64,000 bases of DNA, taken from positions 3,782,001 through 3,846,000 of the forward strand of contig NZ_CP080412.1 of the NCBI RefSeq assembly GCF_019457635.1. The letters are read 5' to 3'. Below, piece after piece: positions 18,332 through 27,454 of this stretch. The notes below the pieces were generated by a model. That model was not told the DNA's origin. It ran no database searches and worked only from the letters and a program-made list of their open reading frames with translations. Source of the DNA: Shewanella mangrovisoli. GTDB taxonomy: Bacteria; Pseudomonadota; Gammaproteobacteria; Enterobacterales; Shewanellaceae. The stretch's first letter is position 1, and each line of letters begins with the position of its first letter. The position numbers and the translations under genes were made by a program.

Positions 18332-18352
18332 AGTCTTATCAAAAAACTTAAA

Positions 18353-18370
18353 TATATTGCGCACAATATA
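18353..18370. promoter_or_regulatory. OhrR operator 1 (ohrR side)
   Basis: Inverted repeat TATATTG-CGCA-CAATATA. It lies 22 nt upstream of the ohrR start chosen here, so binding would give autorepression. OhrR boxes are AT-rich palindromes of this kind. Confidence 0.7.
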
Positions 18371-18413
18371 CTTGCATTCAGGGTAAAAATCGAATTATAG
18401 TTTACCACAATTG

Positions 18414-18427
18414 AATTGCGCGCAATT
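18414..18427. promoter_or_regulatory. OhrR operator 2 (ohr side)
   Basis: Perfect palindrome AATTGCGCGCAATT, 34 nt upstream of the ohr start. It shares the TTGCGC core with operator 1, and the centres are about 59 nt apart. Likely covers the ohr promoter. Confidence 0.7.
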
Positions 18428-18460
18428 TAAATTATTATTTATCACTATGAGGAACGAAAT

Positions 18461-18886
18461 ATGAAAACATTATATGAAACTCGAGCTACCGCCAGAGCGG
18501 GTCGCCAAGGCCAAGTCAGTACCGATGATGGTTTACTCGATGTTGCACTCGCCTATCCAAAGGCGATGGGCGGAAGTGGATTAGCAACCAACCCTGAGCA
18601 ACTGTTTGCAGCGGGTTATGCGGCCTGTTTCTCTAATGCGGTTTTACACGTAGCCAAAATCGGCAAAGTAGCTATTACTGAAGCACCGGTCAGCGCAGTA
18701 GTTGGCATTGGCGCCAATGATGCGGGAGGCTTTGCCTTAACCGTCGCCCTAGAGGTGAATCTTGACCTTCCCCAAGCCGAGGCCGAAGCCTTAGTACGTC
18801 ATGCCCATCAAGTGTGTCCATACTCCAACGCCACTCGCAATAATATCGATGTAAAACTGAGTGTTAATGGCGCGGCGTTAAACTAA
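18461..18886 (+). CDS. ohr: Organic hydroperoxide resistance protein Ohr
   Basis: 141 aa, typical for Ohr. A thiol peroxidase of the OsmC/Ohr fold that reduces organic and fatty-acid hydroperoxides in the cytoplasm, recycled by lipoylated proteins in characterised members. Seen: peroxidatic Cys56 in GYAACFSNAV and resolving Cys119 in HQVCPYSNATRNN, the Ohr (not OsmC) versions of both motifs, plus the Ohr N-terminus MKTLYETRATA. Good ribosome site (GAGGAA) before the ATG. Divergent from ohrR with two operators between. Confidence 0.96.
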   Translation: MKTLYETRATARAGRQGQVSTDDGLLDVALAYPKAMGGSGLATNPEQLFAAGYAACFSNAVLHVAKIGKVAITEAPVSAVVGIGANDAGGFALTVALEVNLDLPQAEAEALVRHAHQVCPYSNATRNNIDVKLSVNGAALN

Positions 18887-18912
18887 GCCCATAAGACAAC
18901 AGTCACTATCGC

Positions 18913-18940
18913 CTAAAAAGCACCTCAGGGTGCTTTTTAG
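18913..18940. terminator. Terminator after ohr
   Basis: Perfect 12-bp stem CTAAAAAGCACC / GGTGCTTTTTAG with a TCAG loop, 27 nt after the ohr stop. Confidence 0.9.
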
Positions 18941-19112
18941 TTATCTGCCGCGAATCGCCCTTCACATAAACCTGCCTAACTTCCCAAAAAACAGCTAATC
19001 GCGAGTTAACTAACATTTCTTAATGCTCAATTTAATCAAGGGGATTGAATTCAGTAGAGTAGTAGTCAGAGAACCGTTTAAATACCTATAACCCCACGAT
19101 TGTGGAGGCGCT

Positions 19113-20537
19113 ATGACTAAATACTTAACCAAATTCGCTTTGCTATGCACCCTTGCCCTGGCCATGCTAAGCGCACCGAGCTGGGCCGAAGAAACTCATA
19201 ACCCGGACCAAACTTGGCATTATGTGAACGCCCAAGGTGAGCTGAAGATCAAGCTCTACTTCTTTTGGTCGAAAACCTGCCCGCACTGCGCCGAGGCCCA
19301 TCCCTTTATCGACTCACTGCCGCAGAAATATCCTTGGATAGAACTCGAATCCCATATGGTTTCAGCCCCTGGCGTGCAGGATATTTGGCAAAATATCGCC
19401 TCCAAAACCACGACAGAGGCTCGCTCTGTGCCTTATATGGCCAGCTGCGAGAAAGCCATTGTCGGTTATTCCAGCGAGGCGGTGACTGGTGAGTTTTTAG
19501 TGAATCGCTTGAAGAATTGTTACTTATCCCTTGGCGGCCAGCTGAGTGAAGCAGATATGCCAACCACAGGAACAACGGCTGCAGCGCCGACCAATAGTGA
19601 GCCCCTGTTTGGCACCTGTGGAACCGACTCTGGCGAAGGCACCTGTGATGCCACCAGCCTTACAAGTAACGATCAAGCCGAAGTGCAACCCGTTGAATTA
19701 CCACTTGTGGGTGTAGTGACGCCTGAGACCATGTCACTTCCCTTGCTCACCTTAGTGCTGGCGGGTGTCGATGCCTTTAACCCCTGCGCCTTCTTCGTGC
19801 TGCTGTTTTTATTGTCGATTATGGTTAACGCTAAGAGCCGCAGTCGTATGCTGTTAGTCGGCGGCATCTTCGTGTTCTTCTCCGGCTTTATTTACTTCCT
19901 GTTTATGACGGCTTGGCTAAACATCTTCCAACTGTTAGGCGCTGGCAGCGATGGCGGGATGATCATTTTAGCCGCTGGGATCTTAGCCTTGATCGCTGGC
20001 ACGATAAACGTGAAGGATTACTTCTTCACTAAGGGTGACGTCACCCTGTCAATGTCGGCTGAAAACCGCACTAGCCTTATCAAACGTATGGGCAAGTTGT
20101 CGAACTCCAGCAGCTTAGGCGCGCTGATTGTCGGCTCAACCGTGCTGGCCATTTTAGCCAATGCCTACGAGCTACTCTGTACTGCGGGCTTCCCGATGAT
20201 TTATACCAGCGTGCTATCCATGCATAACCTGCCGGACATTGAGCGCTATATGTATTTGGTTTTATACAATATTGTTTATGTAATCCCTCTCGCGATTATT
20301 GTGATTGTGTTTAGTGCGACCTTAGGTAAACGCAAGCTGACCGAAAAAGAAGGTCAAGCACTCAAGCTGATGTCCGGTGTGATGATGTTTGGTATGGGTG
20401 TCGCGCTAGTGTTAGATCCCACGGCGCTGCAGAGTGTTGGGCTGGCACTGGGATTAATTCTAGGCTCATTAGGTTTAACCGCCATCATAGTACTCAGTCG
20501 CAAATTGCTCACGGCAAAAGCCAATAAAACGGCATAA
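19113..20537 (+). CDS. Exported thioredoxin domain fused to a CcdA/DsbD-like membrane domain
   Basis: 474 aa. Signal peptide (about 1-25), a periplasmic thioredoxin-like domain with Cys56-Pro-His-Cys59 (SKTCPHCAEAH), a linker with a Gly/Cys-rich patch (GTCGTDSGEGTCD), then a polytopic domain from about 208. The membrane domain has the paired cysteines expected of CcdA/DsbD electron carriers: DAFNPCAFFVLL in the first segment and YELLCTAGFPM midway. DsbD has its thioredoxin domain at the C-terminus; here it is N-terminal. Likely carries reducing equivalents from cytoplasm to periplasm for disulfide reduction or cytochrome maturation. Strong ribosome site GGAGG before the ATG. Confidence 0.8.
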   Translation: MTKYLTKFALLCTLALAMLSAPSWAEETHNPDQTWHYVNAQGELKIKLYFFWSKTCPHCAEAHPFIDSLPQKYPWIELESHMVSAPGVQDIWQNIASKTTTEARSVPYMASCEKAIVGYSSEAVTGEFLVNRLKNCYLSLGGQLSEADMPTTGTTAAAPTNSEPLFGTCGTDSGEGTCDATSLTSNDQAEVQPVELPLVGVVTPETMSLPLLTLVLAGVDAFNPCAFFVLLFLLSIMVNAKSRSRMLLVGGIFVFFSGFIYFLFMTAWLNIFQLLGAGSDGGMIILAAGILALIAGTINVKDYFFTKGDVTLSMSAENRTSLIKRMGKLSNSSSLGALIVGSTVLAILANAYELLCTAGFPMIYTSVLSMHNLPDIERYMYLVLYNIVYVIPLAIIVIVFSATLGKRKLTEKEGQALKLMSGVMMFGMGVALVLDPTALQSVGLALGLILGSLGLTAIIVLSRKLLTAKANKTA

Positions 20538-20635
20538 GCATTAGCTGGGTTTTGGATTGGCAAACTCGGGATAAAGGACTAAAGTAAAACCTGAGCTTGC
20601 CGATACAAAGACTCAGCTTTCAATTGAGGTTAGTT

Positions 20636-20821
20636 ATGTCTATTTCACTGAACACCCAAGCTATCACGCCTAACTTAGAAAATGGTGCCGTTGGCGTTAA
20701 AGTGGCGCAGTTAGCCAAAGAGCAGCAAAAGGCGGAAGGTCAAATTGCCGTTGATTTAATTAACGCAGCCGCACCTCAACCCGTGGGAAATACCGGCCAC
20801 AATATCAACACGACGGCCTAA
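20636..20821 (+). CDS. Small conserved-looking protein (possibly YjfB-like)
   Basis: 61 aa from the ATG at 20636, which has a GAGG site 8 nt upstream; the open frame upstream to 20597 has no good start. Soluble, Ala/Gln/Asn-rich, no signal peptide. Length, a central helix (VKVAQLAKEQQKAEGQIAVDLINAA) and a GHNI-N-like end recall small YjfB-type proteins (putative motility-associated, unknown function), but similarity is weak. Own ribosome site, stop and strong terminator make it a credible gene. Confidence 0.65.
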   Translation: MSISLNTQAITPNLENGAVGVKVAQLAKEQQKAEGQIAVDLINAAAPQPVGNTGHNINTTA

Positions 20822-20853
20822 TCCACCTGCAATAGCACCTGCAAGAGATTGAT

Positions 20854-20887
20854 AAAAAAGCGCCCCGAAGTTCGGGGCGCTTTTTTG
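20854..20887. terminator. Strong bidirectional terminator
   Basis: Stem AAAAAAGCGCCCCGAA / TTCGGGGCGCTTTTTT with a minimal loop; serves the small gene on the plus strand and the membrane-protein gene at 20954 on the minus strand. Confidence 0.93.
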
Positions 20888-20953
20888 TTTAAGGCATTTG
20901 AATGAAGTTTTGCCATTTAAGCGGGCTAACCTGAGGCTCTACCCGACTCAGCC

Positions 20954-21244
20954 CTAAGAAAAGGCATTACCATTGACATGCATAATGGTGAATGTCCACA
21001 CCACAAACGCGAGTGGAATATGCACTAAGGCATAGAAACATTGATCCAGCCGACTCATTCCCTTTGCCAGCCAAATTAAATACAGATGCAGGCCAATCAC
21101 CACGGGAAACAACATAAATAACGGATACAAGGCAAAAGGGCTGGCATCGGCTAATAGGCTGTGACTCAACAGCGCCCAAGCCACCATCAGCGCCGTGGTT
21201 AAAGGTGGCGTGGCAACACGATACTGCTCTGGATACGGGAACAT
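20954..21244 (-). CDS. Small membrane protein of unknown function
   Basis: 96 aa from the ATG at 21244 (AGAGG 7 nt upstream); a TTG at 21268 would add eight basic residues. Three hydrophobic segments (about residues 16-32, 36-58 and 68-88). I do not recognise the family. It is the last of three tightly packed minus-strand genes with the methyltransferase and another membrane protein. Confidence 0.6.
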   Translation of the reverse strand: MFPYPEQYRVATPPLTTALMVAWALLSHSLLADASPFALYPLFMLFPVVIGLHLYLIWLAKGMSRLDQCFYALVHIPLAFVVWTFTIMHVNGNAFS

Positions 21245-21305
21245 CCTTGGCCTCTTACACTTCTTCAATACTGATACGGTCAGTCGCCCCGCGATGGGGT
21301 GACGT

Positions 21306-21830
21306 CTAGGGTTTTCGTGCGATTAGCTGCGCCTTGGCACTTTCAGTACCCGCAGCATCGCTTAACCGACCTTCAAAGTAATGCAAAGGTTGCCAGTTAG
21401 CAAATACGGATTGCAGTTCGTTCTCTGTGAGTAAAAAATCAGGGTTACGAGGTCGACCAATTTGCGCCTGTTGCCAAGTAAAGGTCTCATACACAATCAG
21501 TCCACCGGATTTTAGGCTCGCAGCGATTTGCGGAAACAGTGGTCGATGTAAGTAATTAAAGACTAATACAATATCAAATGACTCTTGGGGTAACGGAGGC
21601 GCGCTGCCGTTTTCTAAATTCCATTGCCATTGATGTGCTTTGTCGTGTGTCAGCTCGGCTAAGGCACTCAAATCCTGGTCGATAAAGGTCACTTCACAAC
21701 CTTGGGAGAGAAACCACAGACCATTTCGGCCCGAACCGCAGGCTAAATCCAATACCTTAAGCCCTGTAAGCTCAGGCCATGAAAACTGGGTAATTAAGCT
21801 CGAGGCCGTGCTGAGTGTGGCGTGTGTCAT
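21306..21830 (-). CDS. Class I SAM-dependent methyltransferase (TehB/UbiE-like fold)
   Basis: 174 aa. SAM motif I VLDLACGSGRNGLWFLSQG, acidic post-motif (VTFIDQD) and motif IV region (FDIVLVFNYLHRPLF) are clear. Resembles small TehB-type methyltransferases, which are linked to tellurite/thiol detoxification, but the substrate cannot be assigned. The ATG overlaps the stop of the upstream gene (ATGA), with AAAGGG as ribosome site, so it is translationally coupled to the 136-aa membrane protein. Confidence 0.82.
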   Translation of the reverse strand: MTHATLSTASSLITQFSWPELTGLKVLDLACGSGRNGLWFLSQGCEVTFIDQDLSALAELTHDKAHQWQWNLENGSAPPLPQESFDIVLVFNYLHRPLFPQIAASLKSGGLIVYETFTWQQAQIGRPRNPDFLLTENELQSVFANWQPLHYFEGRLSDAAGTESAKAQLIARKP

Positions 21831-22237
21831 CCCTTTATCTCTTTTTTAGTGTCTATCTGTTTGCGATGCACTATCGAATAGTGCCTCAGCCCCGATGGGC
21901 CATGGGATACTATCACAGATAAAAATAACACTAAGATAAACAGTTCTGGCTTGTAGTTGGCAAGCGGCACAAACAGGCAAAGCAGCCCTAATTTCCCGAG
22001 GGTTAACACCCCCTTGAGCTGAATTAACCAACGCCAATCTCGAATAATTTCCCACAACATCAATATGCTGCCAGTAATCATCGCCAGATACCAATAATTG
22101 AGCCATAGGGATTTCTCAACGGATAGTAATATTCCGCCGCCCGCTCCAGCAATCCCCAATATATGTAAAGCTCTTAGGGTTGTTTTACTCAGCCGCTGTA
22201 CCCAAAAACGTTTTTCAGACATCTGCTGCCTTGCCAT
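21827..22237 (-). CDS. Hypothetical inner-membrane protein
   Basis: 136 aa. About four hydrophobic segments (near residues 22-42, 48-64, 75-92 and 97-112), an N-terminal basic region, and a short motif SHGPSGLRHYSIVH at the C-terminal cytoplasmic or periplasmic face. Family not recognised. First gene of a coupled minus-strand set with the methyltransferase. Confidence 0.65.
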   Translation of the reverse strand: MARQQMSEKRFWVQRLSKTTLRALHILGIAGAGGGILLSVEKSLWLNYWYLAMITGSILMLWEIIRDWRWLIQLKGVLTLGKLGLLCLFVPLANYKPELFILVLFLSVIVSHGPSGLRHYSIVHRKQIDTKKEIKG

Positions 22238-22740
22238 AGATTTAACCCCTTAGCACCACTCAAGTAACATTTTGGAAAAAATATTTTATATTTTCTCAAA
22301 AAACACTGGTGAGATTTGATTATTTACTGAATACTCACAGGATAAATATTCGAATATTTACACTAAATAATCAAACCGAAAATAAACATATAAATTAGCA
22401 CGTTAAAATAAATCACCCGTACAACGCATTATTTTCCCACAATAATTCAGCAATGATAATTTAGCCCATCAAAATATGTTAACTCACGCAAGTTATACCG
22501 TATTCACTGAGTGATTAACTTCAATTTCGTTAATATTTTCAGCCATATTGCACATTTCAATTATGTAATTTTCACTGTAACAATCGTTATGTGACCTAAG
22601 CACGCATATACCTCTTTAGATAGTGGTAACTTTGTTCATGGAGAATACTCTAAAAGCGCGTGAGCTACGTAAAATATAAATATCACGCCATGATGAATAA
22701 CCCTTATTAAGTAGATGAAATGTACGGCGGAGGAACGATT
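22238..22740. promoter_or_regulatory. Long AT-rich upstream region of fccA
   Basis: About 500 nt, very A+T-rich, with no credible ORF. It must hold the fccA promoter and regulatory sites. An imperfect CRP-like left half TGTGA occurs at 22590-22594, but the expected right half is poor. No clean FNR box (TTGAT-N4-ATCAA) was found. The GGAGG ribosome site is at about 22730-22734. Confidence 0.5.
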
Positions 22741-24531
22741 ATGTTCACAAGAAAGATTCAAAAAACAGCACTAGCCATGCTGATCTCTGGTGCAATGGCA
22801 GGCACAGCCTATGCCGCGCCAGAAGTACTAGCCGATTTTCACGGTGAAATGGGCGGCTGCGATAGCTGCCACGTATCAGACAAAGGTGGCGTGACCAACG
22901 ACAACCTGACCCATGAAAATGCCCAATGCGTTAGCTGCCACGGTGATTTAAAAGAACTGGCTGCAGCAGCGCCAAAAGATAAAGTTTCTCCGCACAAATC
23001 TCACTTAATCGGTGAAATCGCTTGTACTAGCTGCCACAAAGGCCACGAAAAATCAGTCACTTACTGTGATGCTTGCCACAGCTTCGGCTTCGACATGCCA
23101 TTTGGCGGCAAGTGGGAACGTAAGTTTGTACCTGTTGATGCAGACAAAGCGGCTCAAGATAAAGCCATTGCCGCTGGCGTGAAAGAAACCACTGACGTCG
23201 TGGTTATCGGTTCGGGTGGTGCAGGTCTTGCTGCCGCCGTTTCAGCCCGTGATGCTGGCGCAAAAGTAATTTTGTTAGAAAAAGAACCTATTCCAGGTGG
23301 TAACACTAAACTGGCTGCCGGCGGTATGAACGCTGCAGAAACTAAGCCACAGGCTAAGTTAGGTATCGAAGATAAGAAACAAATCATGATCGACGACACC
23401 ATGAAAGGTGGCCGTAACATCAACGATCCTGAATTAGTGAAAGTTCTAGCCAACAACTCTTCAGACTCTATCGATTGGTTAACCTCTATGGGTGCCGACA
23501 TGACTGACGTGGGCCGTATGGGTGGCGCAAGCGTTAACCGTAGTCACCGTCCAACTGGTGGTGCGGGTGTGGGCGCACACGTTGCACAAGTGCTGTGGGA
23601 CAACGCCGTTAAACGTGGTACAGACATTCGTTTAAACAGCCGTGTTGTACGCATCCTTGAAGATGCAAGCGGTAAAGTGACCGGTGTTTTAGTGAAAGGT
23701 GAATACACTGGCTACTATGTGATCAAAGCCGATGCGGTCGTGATTGCTGCTGGTGGTTTTGCGAAAAACAATGATCGCGTCGCTAAGTACGATCCTAAGT
23801 TAAAAGGCTTTAAAGCGACTAACCACCCAGGTGCAACTGGTGACGGCTTAGACGTTGCGCTGCAAGCGGGCGCAGCAACTCGTGACTTAGAATACATCCA
23901 AGCTCACCCAACTTACTCACCAGCCGGTGGTGTGATGATCACCGAAGCGGTACGTGGTAACGGTGCCATCGTGGTTAACCGTGACGGTAACCGCTTTATG
24001 AACGAAATCACTACCCGTGATAAAGCATCTGCTGCGATTCTGCAACAAAAAGGCGAAAGCGCTTACCTCGTATTCGATGACTCTATCCGTAAGAGCTTAA
24101 AAGCCATCGAAGGCTATGTTCACTTGAACATCGTTAAAGAAGGTAAAACCATCGAAGATTTAGCCAAACAACTCGATGTGCCTGCCGCTGAACTGGCGAA
24201 AACCGTTACTTCTTACAACGGTTTTGTGAAATCAGGCAAAGACACTCAATTCGAACGTCCAAACCTGCCACGTGAAATCGCCACTGCGCCTTTCTATGCC
24301 TTAGAAATCGCGCCAGCGGTTCACCACACTATGGGTGGTATCGTTATTGATACTAAAGCCGAAGTGAAGAGTGATAAAACCGGTAAACCTATCGAAGGTT
24401 TATACGCTGCTGGCGAAGTGACTGGTGGTGTTCACGGTGCTAACCGTTTAGGTGGTAATGCTATCTCTGATATCGTGACCTACGGCCGCATCGCGGGTGC
24501 ATCTGCCGCGAAATACTCGAAAGATCACTAA
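22741..24531 (+). CDS. fccA: Periplasmic tetraheme flavocytochrome c fumarate reductase
   Basis: 596 aa from the ATG at 22741, preceded by GGAGG; seven upstream codons are not used in known FccA. Reduces fumarate to succinate in the periplasm as a soluble terminal reductase fed by CymA. Seen: signal peptide ending AYA25; four c-type heme motifs at Cys40-Cys43-His44, Cys63-Cys66-His67, Cys95-Cys98-His99 and Cys109-Cys112-His113; FAD motif [19 protein letters not shown]; substrate-site stretches with catalytic His and Arg ([33 protein letters not shown]). By memory it is nearly identical to the S. oneidensis MR-1 protein. Monocistronic, with its own terminator. Confidence 0.98.
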   Translation: MFTRKIQKTALAMLISGAMAGTAYAAPEVLADFHGEMGGCDSCHVSDKGGVTNDNLTHENAQCVSCHGDLKELAAAAPKDKVSPHKSHLIGEIACTSCHKGHEKSVTYCDACHSFGFDMPFGGKWERKFVPVDADKAAQDKAIAAGVKETTDVVVIGSGGAGLAAAVSARDAGAKVILLEKEPIPGGNTKLAAGGMNAAETKPQAKLGIEDKKQIMIDDTMKGGRNINDPELVKVLANNSSDSIDWLTSMGADMTDVGRMGGASVNRSHRPTGGAGVGAHVAQVLWDNAVKRGTDIRLNSRVVRILEDASGKVTGVLVKGEYTGYYVIKADAVVIAAGGFAKNNDRVAKYDPKLKGFKATNHPGATGDGLDVALQAGAATRDLEYIQAHPTYSPAGGVMITEAVRGNGAIVVNRDGNRFMNEITTRDKASAAILQQKGESAYLVFDDSIRKSLKAIEGYVHLNIVKEGKTIEDLAKQLDVPAAELAKTVTSYNGFVKSGKDTQFERPNLPREIATAPFYALEIAPAVHHTMGGIVIDTKAEVKSDKTGKPIEGLYAAGEVTGGVHGANRLGGNAISDIVTYGRIAGASAAKYSKDH

Positions 24532-24621
24532 TATCAAACGTTTCTAGGTTAAGGGACTAACCTAAGGCTCACATAGCACGACCCATGGGAGCCCAGCTTG
24601 AATCTTCAAGCTTATCAGTAC

Positions 24622-24650
24622 AAGCGAGCCGTCAGGGGCTCGCTTTTTTT
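24622..24650 (+). terminator. Terminator after fccA
   Basis: Stem GCGAGCC / GGCTCGC with a 6-nt loop followed by seven Ts, about 90 nt past the fccA stop. Confidence 0.9.
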
Positions 24651-24776
24651 ATGATTTTTTGCGCAATTGATGACAAAGCTCACTCTTTTTACGGGGTAAA
24701 TTCATCACCAGAGGACAAATGTCGCCGAGTCACATACACTCAGTGCCAGTAACAATGTAACCTTTAGGTGATTGAA

Positions 24777-25766
24777 ATGAGAATTGGATTTTTTAGCGCA
24801 AAACACTACGACATGCAGCATTTTAACCGTACAAATGCCGCATTTGGTGCGCAAATTGAGTATTTCGATTATCGCCTCTGCATGCAAACCGTTAAGCTTG
24901 CCGAAGGTTTTGAGGTGGTGTGCGCCTTTGTTAACGATTCCCTCTGTGAAGAAGTGTTAGTCGAGCTTGCCAAAGGTGGCACTAAAATCATTGCCATGCG
25001 CTGCGCGGGTTTTAACAATGTCGACTTAGTCGCCGCCAAACGCCTAGGCATGCAAGTGGTCAACGTGCCCGCCTATTCGCCCGAATCCGTGGCCGAGCAC
25101 ACAGTCGCCTTGATGCTGACCCTAAACCGCAAAATCCATAAGGCCTACCAACGCACCCGTGATGCGAACTTCTCCCTCGAAGGCTTAGTCGGTTTTAACA
25201 TGTTTGGCAAAACCGTTGGCGTAATAGGCACAGGTAAAATCGGGGTCGCCACGATTAAGGTCTTGCTCGGTTTTGGCTGTAAAGTCATAGCCTTTGACCC
25301 CTACCCAAATCCTGCGGTAGAAGCGCTCAATGTGGAATATCAGGATCTGGACACCATTTACGCTAACAGCGATATTATCAGCCTGCACTGCCCATTAACC
25401 GCCGATAACCACCATTTGCTGAATAAAGAAAGCTTTGCCAAGATGAAACCCGGCGTCATGGTGATCAACACCAGCCGCGGCGGCCTGCTCAATGCCTTCG
25501 ATGCGATGGAAGCCTTAAAGCTCGGCCAGATAGGCTCATTAGGGCTTGATGTGTATGAAAATGAAAAAGAACTGTTTTTCGAGGACAAGTCGAACCAGAT
25601 CATTCAGGACGATGTGTTCCGTCGCCTATCCGCCTGCCATAACGTGATTTTTACCGGTCACCAAGCCTTCCTCACCGAAGAAGCATTAGGCGCGATTGCC
25701 CACACAACCCTGAGCAACGTCAAAGCCCTACTCGCGGGCGAGCGCTCTGGTAACGAACTGTTTTAA
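24777..25766 (+). CDS. ldhA: Fermentative D-lactate dehydrogenase
   Basis: 329 aa, the same length as E. coli LdhA. Reduces pyruvate to D-lactate with NADH in the cytoplasm. Start set at 24777, where AGGTGA gives the ribosome site; the GTG nine bases earlier overlaps that site. Seen: NAD motif GVIGTGKIGVATIKVL, catalytic Arg in NTSRGGL, Glu in DVYENEKELF and His in GHQAFLTEEA, plus LdhA-specific stretches (RCAGFNNVDL, YQRTRDANFSLEGL). Placed just after fccA, so two redox-balancing reactions are neighbours, but a terminator separates them. Confidence 0.97.
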   Translation: MRIGFFSAKHYDMQHFNRTNAAFGAQIEYFDYRLCMQTVKLAEGFEVVCAFVNDSLCEEVLVELAKGGTKIIAMRCAGFNNVDLVAAKRLGMQVVNVPAYSPESVAEHTVALMLTLNRKIHKAYQRTRDANFSLEGLVGFNMFGKTVGVIGTGKIGVATIKVLLGFGCKVIAFDPYPNPAVEALNVEYQDLDTIYANSDIISLHCPLTADNHHLLNKESFAKMKPGVMVINTSRGGLLNAFDAMEALKLGQIGSLGLDVYENEKELFFEDKSNQIIQDDVFRRLSACHNVIFTGHQAFLTEEALGAIAHTTLSNVKALLAGERSGNELF

Positions 25767-25833
25767 CTGACAGAACCATACCTGACTGCTAAAGTGAGGC
25801 TTCAACATTGAAGCCTCACAGAGGAAACTAAAT

Positions 25834-26571
25834 ATGTTAGTGACTCAGCAAACTCAGGATATCAACACGCCCACAGGGCCGATGCGCACTTATGTCTATC
25901 GCCCAGATGCCCCAGGGCAATTCCCCTGTATCCTCTTCTATTCTGAGATTTTTCAGCAAACCGCGCCCATCGCCCGCACCGCGACTATTCTCGCAGGCCA
26001 TGGTTTTGTGGTGTTAGTGCCAGAAGTCTTCCACGAGCTAAATCCGATCGGCACAGTGCTGGCCTACGACGATGTGGGTAAAGATAAAGGCAATGCCGAT
26101 AAATTTGCCAAACCCTTAGAGCAGCACGATAGCGACACCCAAGCCCTTATCGATTTTGCCCGTCAGCAAAGTTATTGCACCGGTAAAGTCGGCAGTATGG
26201 GCGTGTGTATTGGTGGCCACTTAGCCTACCGCGCCGCACTTAATCCCGAGATTTTGGGGGCGTTTTGCCTCTATCCGACCGACATTCACTCCAATACCCT
26301 GCCCTGTGCCTATGGCAATGACTCGCTGAGTCGCAGCGGCGATATTCAAGGGGAATTAGTGTTAGTGTTTGGCAAGCAAGATCCCCATGTATCACCCGAA
26401 GGTCGGGTATTGATCCACCAACAATTGATGGCTAAAAACCGCAATTTCAGTTGGTTAGAGGTTAATGCTCAGCATGCCTTTATGCGTGATGAGGGTGAGC
26501 GCTACGATCCCGCGCTGGCGCTGCAAATGTATCAACAATCCGTGGCGTTTTTTCACCGTGTATTGAGATGA
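25834..26571 (+). CDS. Dienelactone hydrolase family protein
   Basis: 245 aa alpha/beta hydrolase. Triad in DLH order: Cys nucleophile in GSMGVCIGGHLA, Asp in VFGKQDPHVS and His in NAQHAFMRD. The Cys nucleophile marks the dienelactone hydrolase family rather than a Ser esterase. Cytoplasmic; no chlorocatechol pathway genes are nearby, so the physiological substrate is unknown. Starts 67 nt after ldhA with no terminator between, so readthrough from ldhA is likely. Confidence 0.88.
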   Translation: MLVTQQTQDINTPTGPMRTYVYRPDAPGQFPCILFYSEIFQQTAPIARTATILAGHGFVVLVPEVFHELNPIGTVLAYDDVGKDKGNADKFAKPLEQHDSDTQALIDFARQQSYCTGKVGSMGVCIGGHLAYRAALNPEILGAFCLYPTDIHSNTLPCAYGNDSLSRSGDIQGELVLVFGKQDPHVSPEGRVLIHQQLMAKNRNFSWLEVNAQHAFMRDEGERYDPALALQMYQQSVAFFHRVLR

Positions 26572-26584
26572 GATAAAACGAAAG

Positions 26585-26629
26585 AAAAAAGCCAACTCAT
26601 TAATCAATCGTAATTAATGGGTTGGCTTA
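26585..26629 (-). terminator. Terminator between convergent genes
   Basis: 15-bp stem AGCCAACTCATTAAT / ATTAATGGGTTGGCT (one G-T pair) with six As before it on the plus strand, i.e. a T-run for the minus strand. Best fit is as terminator of the DUF3332 gene. Confidence 0.8.
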
Positions 26630-26680
26630 GCCAAATGCTTAACTCTGAGCCTAAGCCTCTAAATCTTCACACCTCAGTGC

Positions 26681-27208
26681 TTACCCTTGTAAACGACTTT
26701 GGCTATAGGCCACCAGCTCTTGGTTGCTCACGCGGGCAATAAAAGTCTCGTCGAGGAAGAAGTCCACATCATCCCCCGATTTACGGCCCGACAATAACTG
26801 AGAGCTGCCATCTTCGTAGGCTAAGGTCATAGTGACTGTGTGCTCATCGGGATAGGCAATTTGCGCCTGAGTCAGTTTAACGGGCGCCGATTTCAGCTCA
26901 TCGCTCATATGGGGATTCACCTTAAAAATCGCATCCACAGGCATATCAACGACCGCAGGGGATTTATCGGTGATCGGGTTCTTGCCCGTCCAAAACTCAA
27001 TAGTGTTAACAATAAACAAATCGCCTGTCGCCGCCAGACCATACACTGGGCTTAACAGAATAAATAAGCCAGCACGGCCATAACGGTTATCCACCGCGCT
27101 TAAGTTGCCCTTAGTCACCATTTGGCTCAGACCCATTTGTCCCATACAACCGGTTAATTGTGTGGTTAACAGTGCGCCAATCGTCACGGCTAAGAGTTTA
27201 GATTTCAT
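26681..27208 (-). CDS. DUF3332 family lipoprotein
   Basis: 175 aa. Lipoprotein signal peptide with lipobox LTGC and Cys21. Mature start MGQMGLSQMVTKGNLSAVDNRY and the hydrophobic stretch AGLFILLSPVYGLAATGDLFIVNTIEFW match my memory of DUF3332 proteins from Vibrio and Shewanella. The C-terminal half is soluble (LAYEDGSSQLLSGRKSGDD). Function unknown. Followed by a strong terminator, preceded by 246 nt with no ORF. Confidence 0.85.
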   Translation of the reverse strand: MKSKLLAVTIGALLTTQLTGCMGQMGLSQMVTKGNLSAVDNRYGRAGLFILLSPVYGLAATGDLFIVNTIEFWTGKNPITDKSPAVVDMPVDAIFKVNPHMSDELKSAPVKLTQAQIAYPDEHTVTMTLAYEDGSSQLLSGRKSGDDVDFFLDETFIARVSNQELVAYSQSRLQG

Positions 27209-27454
27209 TCGATTCGTTCCCTTGGTAAAAACAAAAACACGAATTCTAAGGATTAGACAGAGCTAAACCGTGCGACGGGGCACAAACCTAGGTAAACAAA
27301 AGGGAGTGAATGTAAGCAAGTACGCTGATTTTGTTATGAAAAACACTTCAAGCAAGTAAAGCTCACGGGAAGATAATAAATCTCATCAGTTCATGACGCG
27401 CCGACAACAGTTTGCTAATAAATGTACTGCTGCGGCGCACATAAAGGAGAATAG

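Noticed and set aside
22590..22605. CRP box before fccA
   Set aside because: Left half TGTGA is good but the right half does not match at the standard spacing; kept only as a remark in the region entry.
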